A stretch of DNA of 41,508 nt from Mesotaenium endlicherianum. Taxonomy: Eukaryota; Streptophyta; Zygnematophyceae; Zygnematales; Mesotaeniaceae. Positions 9,001 to 19,066 of this stretch are shown in pieces. The translations under genes and the position numbers were made by a program. The stretch is taken from assembly GCA_009602735.1 (NCBI GenBank), contig WELA01011136.1, positions 955,459 through 996,966 on the forward strand, given 5' to 3'. Below the pieces are notes generated by a model that was not told the DNA's origin, ran no database searches, and saw nothing but the letters and a program-made list of their open reading frames with translations. Position 1 is the first letter of the stretch. Each line of letters opens with the position of its first letter.

Positions 9001-11849
9001 CTGTGTCTGTCCGTCTCTCTCTCTCTCTCAAGACACATGCAAGTGTGTACAAACGTAGGCAGATAGCATATCACCAGTAGGCGCTCCGGTGGCCGTTGAA
9101 TGGCAACACTGAAGACGTTACAGACACACACACACACACACACACACACACATTCGGTTGCCAGCAGAACGCACAACTGCGCACTGGTGGGGGCTCCCCT
9201 CCCCACCCCAGGCCTGGGCATCACAAGCAAGAGATTGAGGCTGCCATGTGATCGGGTGTGCAGAGCATCTCTGAGGAGGGGACATGTGTCGACCCGGGAG
9301 CACTCGAGGCTTTCGACTGGGGCTTGGAGGGCATGCTCATGGAACTCCCCAAAAAGGAGCCGCAGTTGGAGCCCGAGCCTCAGGGAGAGCAGGGGGGGCA
9401 GCAGGAGCAGCAGGAGCAGGAGGGGGACGAGGATGTCGAGGAGAACTCCGTGCCGCTGCTGATGTCGGCGCTGGGGCCGCTGCCGCCAGGTGGCAAGCTG
9501 CAGCTGCTGCTGGCCGTCGCTGCCCGCATGGCGTGCGCCATCTTCTGGCGGTGGCCCAAGCGCAAGCAGGCCCCCCGCTTCGTCGCACAGGCGCTCGTCT
9601 ACGCGCACTCCAGCGGTACTTCTACGCTTCCTAACTTTCTGAACCCTAATCTAACCCTGGCCCTAGCCCTCATCCCAATCCTAATTCAAACCTAATATCA
9701 ATGTTAATCTCAATCCTAACCCTAATGCTTCTGGAGATGGCCCCGTTTCTCTACGCGCTCTCCAGCGGCCCTCCTGCGCTCGCTAGACCCGAAAACTTGA
9801 GCTTGAGCTTGAGCTTGAGCTCAGCGCTGCTTCCGGAGATGGCCCCGTTTTGTGGCACGGGCACGCTCGTCTGTGCATACTACCCCTGGGCCCCCTAGAT
9901 CCTACCAGCTGGATTCAAACCCCAAAAGCGCCTGAGGTCTTTCCTTTGAAGCGCGTCACGCACCCTATTGTGAAGGTTGCCCCAGGAATTGAACGAACCC
10001 TGCACCTGCACTCCCACATCATCCTCCACACACTCAGTACCTCCCCCAGCTCTAACGCTCCCGAAGGCCGGAAATCCATATCCCTGAACTGCAGAGTCAG
10101 AACTGACCTTGCAGTACCCTGTGCGCGCAAGCGCTGGATCCTTACGCCTGACCCTCTGCTGTGCTCCTACCGCACCAAAGCCCGTCAATTCATCCCCCCC
10201 TGCCCCCGCTGCAGACAGAAATTTGGCTCTAAGCCCCCCCCCACCCCACACCCCCCCACCCTACCCCATATCCCCACCCCTCACGCGACCCCCGGGGTCT
10301 TTGCACGCTCATGAAATTGGCGATGGCTGCCGGACTGCAGGCATGATGACAAGTGGCCAGCGGAGGTGGGCTCTGGACATCGGCGTGCGCATGTGGGGGT
10401 GGACCATGCCCGACCAGCAGAAGTTTGCCGCCCGCTGCGAGGTACCGGATTCCTCGTAGCCCTCCGATTCGGTATTTAATTTCCAGTGAAAGTCGGCCCC
10501 CCGTCTTGCTGGTGCGGCGATGTGGGGGGGGGAGGAAGAGGCAGCGTGTGGGGCAGATGCGTGCATCGGAGTACACAACAGTCGTGCTATTTGCAGGTGT
10601 TTGATTTGATTCAGCCAGGTGCAAACATCGTTCACAGGGTGTGGCCGAACTTTTGCGCAAACTTCGAGAGTGCAGCCGAGCTGCCGAAGCAGCAGACACG
10701 ATCCCTTCCTCCATCCCCCCCTCTGTCCCCCGCACCTTTCCTCACTCCCTCTCCCTCTTCCTCTCTCTTGGCCACCCTTTCTGCCCCTCCCCCTCCCCTC
10801 TCCCCTCCCTTCCCGCTCCCCCTCCTCAGCCCCCGCCCCCGCTCCCGCCCCTACCCCATGCATACTAAGGGCGTAACATTTACCGTAATTGTTCAGCGGC
10901 TCTGTCACATCTGTGAGCGCAAAGGCAAGACTGACAAAGAATGCCTGCCGCTCTTAGTAGTGCAAAGTATATGGAGGGCTAAGGACTTGCAGTGCGTCCG
11001 GCCGGTCTCTGTGCGACTCGCCAGGAGGCAAGCTCTGCGTGACTCCTGCCACGACTGTGCATGCCCACAGCTTCCGCGTACACAACGCGCAGCATTTCAC
11101 ATTTTGCCGTCGGAATCTGAGGAGTTTCCTTAAGCACTGTCACCGGGCTAAGTCCATATAAGAGAGAGAGCAAATCTGTGAGTCAGCGCTTCTGCCTTCT
11201 CACGAGCCTGCCTGCTTACGCCGCATGCATTCGTGCGTGCGTGCGTGTCTGCGTGTGTGCGCGTCTGCGGGCGTGCCATGCGGGCCAGCAAAGGGGAATA
11301 TGAGAGGCAGAGGAGTGCTGAGGAGGATACCTAGCAGCAGCGCTCATTGCACAAATCCTGACCTCATTGCACGCAGGCCACGTGGCTTCCCTCTGTGCGT
11401 TTATGTACCTGTGTGCGCTATTACACACGCCTTCTTGGTCCTCACGCTCGTCATCAGCCTGCTTGTGTTCACGTGTGAACGCATCCTGGCAGGCAGCGGG
11501 GGATGCCTCATGTCCTTTCTGCACGCGCCTGCCTGCTCCTGTGACTACCCGCTCTATGCACGCGCCTTCTTAGTACTCATGCTCGCCGTTAGCCTGTTTG
11601 TTTTGCCTGTTCGTGTTCACGTGTGAACGCGCGCTCCGACAGACAGCGGAGGAGGCCAAGGAGGTTTACGAGGAAGCTCTGATAGCGTGCTGGTACTCAA
11701 TCGCCAGCCACCCCCCCCTGGGCCCGCTCGTCGACGCGACCCTGAGAGACGCTCGCACTCCCTCCTTCTCCTCGTCGCCCTCCCCCTCCTCCTCGTCCCC
11801 GCTGGCGCACCGGCACGGCAAGCCCCTGGTCAACCGCCGCCTCTTCTGA
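6074..11849 (+). CDS. Unknown large low-complexity protein, four exons (predicted 1152 residues)
   Basis: Proposed exons are 6074-8872, 9264-9615, 10341-10441 and 11643-11849. All junctions use GT..AG, the phases agree (0, 1, 0), and the sum is 1153 codons including TGA. The ATG at 6074 (MDPIRRS) is the first in frame. Structured, mostly helical stretches (for example around residues 15-65, 450-540, 610-720 and 830-930) alternate with Ser, Gly, Ala and Glu-rich inserts encoded by CAG/GGC runs. Residues about 535-580 form a Cys/Ala/Thr-rich repeat with cores such as DTCA and GTCA. No catalytic motif, signal peptide or membrane helix was recognised and no family is assigned. Intron 3 (10442-11642) is long and may hide another exon: a helical frame from 10638 (AELLRKLRECSRAAEAAD) follows a CAG acceptor but has no good donor. 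Exon 1 is open for 2.8 kb; the exon structure is inference from splice signals, not transcripts. Confidence 0.6.
9124..9152. repeat. (CA)n microsatellite in intron 1 of the unknown gene
   Basis: A pure run of about 29 bases of CA repeat between exons 1 and 2. A short (TC)n run sits near 9015-9030. Confidence 0.9.
9640..9830. repeat. Degenerate CCTAAC/CCTAAT hexamer array and (TTGAGC)n array in intron 2
   Basis: From about 9643 to 9730 the sequence is a run of variants of CCCTAA, such as AACCCTAATCTAACCCT and CCTAACCCTAATG, resembling degenerate telomeric repeat. At about 9795-9821 a clean TTGAGC hexamer repeats four times. Both lie between exon 2 and exon 3. Confidence 0.65.
10690..10860. 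repeat. Polypyrimidine tract (about 165 bases, C/T) in intron 3
   Basis: Almost every base is C or T on the plus strand, mainly TCCC and CCTC units. Frames through it are Pro/Ser/Leu-rich and not credible coding. It is followed near 10904 by a CAG that could act as an acceptor. Confidence 0.8.
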
Positions 11850-14482
11850 TACCTCACCCCCTCCCCTCCTCCTCCTCGTCCCGCCGGGGCCCAGGACACC
11901 ACCGAGGGGATAAGCCCCTGGTCAAGCGCGCCCAGTCAACTGTGGGGTCAATTGTCCGGTCAACCCTCCGGTGAACCTTCCGGTCAACCGCCTGGTCGGC
12001 TCTCGCCTCCTCTGGGAGCTCCAAAATCTGTCTGAGCAGCCGTGGTTGCTGTGACAGACTGTGGGGTTTTGCCGTCGTACGTTCGTCGGCGTGTGAATCT
12101 GGAGATGGATGGTGCCAACTTGACGATGTATGTATTAGTGCATGTACATATATGTTAACTGATGTGTACGTTATATTGCAGAGACTGTTGTGCAAGCAGG
12201 TACCTGCAGATAATATACGTTCCTCCCTCAAGGAGTTAGCTTGAGGGAGCAGAAGAAGTGCCAGATTAGCTGCAACTCCTGCAGTATTCGCGTGGAGGCA
12301 TGAATGAGTGGGACGGAGCTGGGGCCAAAGGCTGCTGCCACTTGTTGCGTCTGCTGCAGTCTGACTATCGGTTGGCCGGCAGAGCCATGTGGTGGCAGGC
12401 GCGCCACTTAGAAGACAAGAAGGTTTTCCTTTTTTTTTGATGCTGGCTCAATCCTCTTGCTATGACTTAAATCTAGAAAATTCAGGACGTGCTTGGAGGC
12501 CGAGAAAATTAGCGCAGAAGTCAGCTGTATAGGATGCCCAGTGTGTCAAAAGCGTGGGTGTAGTTGCACGTGTCCAGCATTCAGTGTCCAGCTTATGCTG
12601 ATGACGATATCCTTAGTTTGTGCAAGCTAGCTTGATGCTGTTGACCATATGCAGTCATGCGCTTGCCGCAATTCATGAAGGATGTCTTTTGGCCCCGTTG
12701 AAAAAAGGACTACTATAGCCTCGAGTGGCGAGGGGGGCCAAGTTCTTTTCTCTCAATCTCCTCTGTTTCATTCATGTGCTGCCTCAGTTATCTGAGTTCA
12801 ACGCGCAGCTCGTTTAAGTTCCATCAGGGGACTCATCTCGTGTCATTTTTAAGTACTTAGAAGCAACCATGCTATGCAAGCTGTGAGAATGCCAGTCACT
12901 CTTGATGCGAGCATACATCTTTGGCAATGATCTTCAGTATCTATGATATTTTTTTTGGGTAGATTGCACCCAGGTTGCTGTATCTGTCGATCGCTCCAGT
13001 TATTGAGTATATTTTAAATATGCCTTAATTTGTGAAGTGCAAATGGGTCTTCACAGCAGTTGTTATTGACTCGCCCCACAGGAGTGCTTGAAGTTGGGAA
13101 GGTGCAAATGATATACAGACGTGCATATATAGGTAGGTATATATGTATACATGTCTTTGTATGTGAAGATACATGTAACTTGTTTGTATACATCTCTGTA
13201 TGTGTATATAAGGTCACATGACACGGACTGGTCACAGAAACAGACGAGCTCTTCACAATATGGGGACTAGTTTATACTTATCTGACCAACAGGAACTTCC
13301 ATCTAAATCTAATATGCAGACATTCTATGTGTCCTCAGTTGCGCCATCTGCATGGCCCTACTCTGATCAATCTGATTTCATACAAGTCAGTTTGTTCGGA
13401 AAGCAGGGCTGCTGTTCCCAGCACAACAAACTGCCCTGAGCTAAAAGTATATCAACGCTTCATGCTTGATCTCGGTTCAGCTCTTACATGACCTTGCAAG
13501 TTATGGGTCCGTGGTCAGATTCTTGACCTTCCAACTTCCAGTAGAGACACACACTCAGGCCACGTGCACGTGCAGTGGTCATGGTCGGAGAGTTCAATTG
13601 ATGCTGGCTGCTGCTCAGACTTTTGCAAGGTACTGTAGTATAATTACAACATATAACACTACTATAACATACAGTGATGCTACTTACAAGCATGGCGTGT
13701 AGAGCCATCCGCACGCTTGTCGGCACCGCAGTCACGATTCTTCCACCCCCTATATTCAATGTATGCAGCACATGCACATGCATGACTGGCACCTCCCTAA
13801 GGTACATATACATATTGAAGTGAAGGATATCAGCTATATCCTGCAGTCGAAAGCCACAGCTTCTAATGTGCTTAAATAAGGAAAGGGTGCAGCGTAAGTT
13901 TCCTACATGCCCTTCTGTGCGTTCTGTCTGATAGTAACGGACCAGCCAGCACTGCTGGCGGGAATCCCTCACGGCTCGCCACATGGCTGCATCTCACAGC
14001 AGAGAAGGCTTATGAGATGACTATCTGCTCGGCTCTGCCATCCTCCCGGCTATGCCGATGAAGATGTCGGAGCTTTGAGCACATACGTTACGGTTTTTAT
14101 GCGGGAGTTCATAAAGCACTCTATGCCTCACCCCATGACATTAGAGAGGGCGAGTTCATCTGGCCTCCTCGGTGCGGATGACGTCTACCCCAATGAACAG
14201 GCTGACGGCGTTTGCCAAAGAAAGGAGGGCTGGACCCCCAGCTGCCTTGCTCTGGCCCGGAGCCAATCATGGCATTCGGAGCCATTCGGAGCATTCGGAA
14301 AATTCAGAAAATTCTTCAGTACTTTCAGAGCATCCAGGACCATCATGTGAAGCTCGTACTTTACACCAGGCCTCATCTCTGGGCTCGGTGTCCAACTGCC
14401 GCGGCCAGCCGGGGCGCCCAGAAGCGTCACCAGTGCGCGTGCCAGTGGTCAGCAAAAGAAGCTGTCTCGACATGCACTGCAC
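11850..14482. other. 3' flank of the unknown gene and intergenic stretch; hairpin at 12224-12248
   Basis: The first part is the presumed 3' UTR of the plus-strand gene. It contains a partial duplication of the gene's last codons (AAGCCCCTGGTCAA at about 11819 and again at about 11915), followed by short repeats of the type CCGGTCAACC. TCCCTCAAG at 12224-12232 pairs perfectly with CTTGAGGGA at 12240-12248 around a 7-base loop. From about 12300 to 14480 no convincing gene was seen. A small CATTCGGA-type repeat lies near 14272-14300. Confidence 0.45.
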
Positions 14483-14599
14483 CTGGTCCCAGCATGCGTC
14501 CAGGTCCAGAGTGTCGGTTAGACCTGTCATGGTCCTCCTCGGTGCGACCTCCAGGCTGCCGAACCCAGCAGCGCGGCGAGCTCTGCTGGCATGGTACTC
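14483..14599 (-). CDS. Candidate isolated exon, unknown product
   Basis: On the minus strand a CTGCAG acceptor precedes position 14599 and a CAG|GTGCAG donor follows 14483, framing 39 codons in phase 0 at both ends. The peptide has a plausible helical C-terminal part (GLTDTLDLDACWDQ). It lies 3' of the stop codon of the minus-strand gene that ends at 15599, so it would belong to a different gene or be spurious. No family recognised. Confidence 0.28.
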
Positions 14600-15598
14600 C
14601 TGCAGGCCACACGGGCCAGCTAGAAGGCAAGCCCGGCCAGACCCTGCCGGCGTGAGGCGCAATGCGCAATGTCCTATGTGTCCTCCGTATACCAATCATA
14701 GCAAACCTTGAAGGCCGTCGTCAAACCACCACCCCCCCCCTTCCCCCCTTCCTATACGAGGAACAGGAAGGAGGGAGAGCATCCGGCTGCTCATTTATTC
14801 TGACGGCAGAGGAAGGGGGGACAAGTGGGGGAGGGGCCACATACATCTGTGGTTTATCATCTTGCCACGATAGCCATATTATCCAGCACCTGCCTGTGAG
14901 AGCAGCGCCGCGTGGTGCGGGCCACCAACATAATGAATGCCCCCTCAGCCATGCTCCCCACGCCACAACACGCTGCCTTCTATTGGCTTTCTAACCCCAA
15001 CCTCTGCCCTTGCCGGCAGCACCATCATGCGTGCCGACATGCCCACTCAACTACGGCACTTACAGCTGTCACGTTGCTACCCTACCCTACCCTGCCCCTA
15101 TGGGAAGCCCTTTCAGGCTAGGACTCCCCCCCTCCCTACTCCTCTCACTGAGCCCCTCTGAGCCCCCTCGCTTGCGGCCAGAGCCCAGAGCCGCCCCGTC
15201 TCCACCGCTGCTTCCGCCGCTGCACGCTTATTGGGTGCTACACATGGATCCCTGGCGTCGGCAGCGGCAGCGGCAGCGGTGGAGCTGCTAATTCTAAGAG
15301 ATTCTAAAAGTTCCTAAAAACCCCCCAGCCCCGGCTCCTCGTGTGCCCTCGACAATTCTAAGGGAATTCTGGAAGATCCTAAGCAACCCCGCTTGCCCCT
15401 TGCTCGCGCCAAGGCTCCAACACGAGCACCCCACCCATCCGTCTCAACTTGCTGGCGCCCTCCTGTGAGCCACTAGCAGAGACTAGGGGAGCTAGGGGCC
15501 GTTGCTGCCACGTGGCGCTCTCCCAGGGGCTGCTCTGGAGAGAAGGCGCTGCTGCTGCCGCGTGGTGCTCTCCCGGGGGCTGTCAGGCTGGCTGCCAG
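14600..15598. other. Intergenic stretch between candidate minus-strand exons; no gene seen
   Basis: It contains polypyrimidine stretches and short GGCAGC repeats near 15258-15280. Short frames on both strands are Pro/Ser-rich and lack recognisable domains. Confidence 0.4.
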
Positions 15599-18500
15599 CT
15601 AGGGCGAGAAGGGGGCGCTGCTGCCGCGGGAGCCCCACTGGACAGGTGGCAGCGCCAGGAGGATCTTGGCGGGGCACAGCATGGTGGCGCACACGAGCGC
15701 CGTCAGAAGCGCGGCCGTTGGATCAAGCTCATCACCGCCCCACGTTGTCGCCACGTCCAGCTTGCACTGCTGCTTCTTCCTGCACCCCTCCCCGCCCACC
15801 CATTGGGCCCCCACATATATGCCCCCGCATGTGCCACATGCTCGCTTGAGTGGTCAATCGACGCCGTGTGACTAATCCATCATCCCCTTCCCTCCCCCCC
15901 CCCCCTNNNNNNNNNNNNNNNNNNNNNNNNNNNNNNNNNNNNNNNNNNNNNNNNNNNNNNNNNNNNNNNNNNNNNNNNNNNNNNNNNNNNNNNNNNNNNN
16001 NNNNNNNNNNNNNNNNNNNNNNNNNNNNNNNNNNNNNNNNNNNNNNNNNNNNNNNNNNNNNNNNNNNNNNNNNNNNNNNNNNNNNNNNNNNNNNNNNNNN
16101 NNNNNNNNNNNNNNNNNNNNNNNNNNNNNNNNNNNNNNNNNNNNNNNNNNNNNNNNNNNNNNNNNNNNNNNNNNNNNNNNNNNNNNNNNNNNNNNNNNNN
16201 NNNNNNNNNNNNNNNNNNNNNNNNNNNNNNNNNNNNNNNNNNNNNNNNNNNNNNNNNNNNNNNNNNNNNNNNNNNNNNNNNNNNNNNNNNNNNNNNNNNN
16301 NNNNNNNNNNNNNNNNNNNNNNNNNNNNNNNNNNNNNNNNNNNNNNNNNNNNNNNNNNNNNNNNNNNNNNNNNNNNNNNNNNNNNNNNNNNNNNNNNNNN
16401 NNNNNNNNNNNNNNNNNNNNNNNNNNNNNNNNNNNNNNNNNNNNNNNNNNNNNNNNNNNNNNNNNNNNNNNNNNNNNNNNNNNNNNNNNNNNNNNNNNNN
16501 NNNNNNNNNNNNNNNNNNNNNNNNNNNNNNNNNNNNNNNNNNNNNNNNNNNNNNNNNNNNNNNNNNNNNNNNNNNNNNNNNNNNNNNNNNNNNNNNNNNN
16601 NNNNNNNNNNNNNNNNNNNNNNNNNNNNNNNNNNNNNNNNNNNNNNNNNNNNNNNNNGAGGAGGGGGGAGGGGAGGGTGGGCAGATGTCTGAAAATATCT
16701 CAAAGGATAGAGCGGGTGCAGGCCAGGCTAGGCTGGGGGAGGCGTACTTGTGATGCATCTGGGCGGTGAACATGAGGCACTTCCACGACGGGCTGGGGGA
16801 GTTGGGGTCGATGCACTCGAACGATATCTCCTTGCCGCAGTTGAGCATCAGCCTGTACTTGACAGCTGTCACCTGCCATCGCAACGACGCAGCGCCCGTC
16901 CGTGTGTCAGGTGTACAGTACGGAGATGGCAGTCCTCTTGATATGCAAGTGTATGTGAGAATTGTAGTATTCTTTGAGTATTTTTGACTGAGCATACATA
17001 ACCAAAAAAGGCAGCAAGAAGACTATATCACGCATTCTGAAGTTTGCGCAATATGCCCTGCGCCTGACAGACGGACAATTACATTACCTGTGGAATGGTA
17101 TCATAATGATAAAGACGTCCTCGAATCTACAAAAAAACCCTCCTTTTAAAGGACATGACAGGGAGGGGCAAGCAATAGTTGAAAACAGATGACCAAATGA
17201 TGACAATGTTGATGCTATTTTGGACAGAGCCAGAGTGCCCACGTGTCCTTTCAGCAAAGCGCACAATGAATGGACAGGTGTGCCCATTCGTTCCCAGTTT
17301 ACATGCGTGCAGATACACACACACACACACACACACACACGCAGTGGGTGTGTGTAAGCATGTGTGTAGGGTGCCGGGTGAGGAAGAGACCTCCCGCTGC
17401 TCGCCGTTCTCATGCCAAGGGCAGTTCTCCTTCTCCGCTTTCTCCTTGCCTGCCTTGCGGTCGGAGATCTGCCACCTCACCCCCCGTCAGTGGAATGTGG
17501 TGATATTACCTTGAGTCCAGTGTGTGATGAATGACAGCGATATTTTCCGAAAATTCAGGCAAGCACACGCATGCAAGAGCGCACGCGTGCAAACACGCGC
17601 ACACGCGCTCACACACACATGGTCGTTCTTCTCGCCGTATGGGTGAGAGCGAGGGCCTTGCCAACGCGTGAGGCCCGCGGCTGCCGCATAGCACTGAAAG
17701 CGCCATCTGTCGCACTCATTGCACTATTTGGGGCAGGACAGCTGGCAACTCACGGAGTGCGTGCCCTCCTCACAGAGCTCATTCTCCGACTAACGTGCAG
17801 GAGGAGCCATGGACCAGCCATGGGCAAAGAAGAAGACGAGGAAGATGAAAAGAACCCCAAACTACTTGCCGATGCAGACGGGGAGGGCCAAACTGTACTC
17901 AGCCCTCCAGCACCTGCATGGGTAGGCCCACCCGTCCAATGTAATCCAAGTTCTTGTCACGGCTAATTTGTAATTTGGCCAGCGCTTCCTCCATCAGTAT
18001 GCGTGTGCGTGTATGTGTGTTTGCACGCGCGTGTGCGTGACGCTGTCGAGAGTCCTGTGAGGGAACCGAGTCTGCGAGGCAGTTGACTCCGTATGTCAGC
18101 CGAGCGGTTAGCGCGTGTGCGTGCGCGAGTCTGCGCACGTGCGCGTGTCTGCGCTCGCGCGCGTGCACACCTTCTGCATGTCGCGGTAGATGTGGCCGGA
18201 GGCGGTGACGAAGATTTCGACGAGGGGGTTCTGGTCGTCACAGCTGGGGAACACAGTAGCCGTGCTGCTGAACCGCCAGTGCGCCTCCTGCCGCGCGTAG
18301 ATGCCGCCGCTGTTGCCGCCGCCGCCGTCCTTTTTCGCCGCCCCTGGGCTGCCAGCTGGCGCCTCCCGGATGTGCGTGACCGGCTCGCTCTGCACGCGCG
18401 CACGCACACGCATAGACAGCAGCAGGGCGCGCTTTTGATGAGGAGAGAGACCAGGGAGTGAGACCAGGGGGGGGAAGGGGAGGAGGTGAAGGATGAGGCG

Positions 18501-18959
18501 GAGGTAGAAAGGGAGAGAAGAAAGAGGAGGCGGTGGAGGAGGAGGAGGAAGAGGAGGTAAAGGAGGAGGAGGAGTAGGAGGAGGAAGTGGAGGAGGTGGT
18601 GGAGGAGGAGGAGGAGGTGGAAGAGGAGGTGGAGGAGGAGAGGTGGGGTGGAGGAGGATAATGGCCACAGAGGGGCTGGATGTTTCTTCCCCACCACATT
18701 CTTGCCCGACCTTACAGTGGGCCAGTCTGCTGCGTTACAAGTGGCAGCAGCTCCTGTCAGGTATCAAGCCACTAGTCAGCAACCAAAAGAAGACAACGCC
18801 AAGAAGCAGCAGTGTAGGCACGTGGAGGGACATATGGGCTTGCCAGGCAAGACTGCCCCCACATCCACCTCAGCTTTTACTCGTGCTTCCCAAAATGCCC
18901 ATCTGGCTAAAGCACTTCCTGCGGCTGACTTCCCCCCATACATGCATGTAATGACGGTG

Positions 18960-18990
<31 letters not shown>

Positions 18991-19035
18991 ACTCTTGCAC
19001 ACACACGCTCACACACGCTCGCGCGCACGGACACA

Positions 19036-19066
<31 letters not shown>

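Noticed and set aside
10638..10870. Extra exon of the large gene in intron 3 (AELLRKLRECSRAAEAAD)
   Set aside because: A good acceptor and a helical frame, but it runs into a pyrimidine tract with no usable donor; the four-exon model closes in phase without it.
15732..16995. Long frames on both strands crossing the gap
   Set aside because: They are open only because N codons translate as X.
17812..17968. Exon on either strand near 17812-17968 (plus: [16 protein letters not shown]; minus: [18 protein letters not shown])
   Set aside because: Both strands give attractive short frames with possible splice sites, so neither can be chosen; the minus one would break the phase chain used for the gene model.
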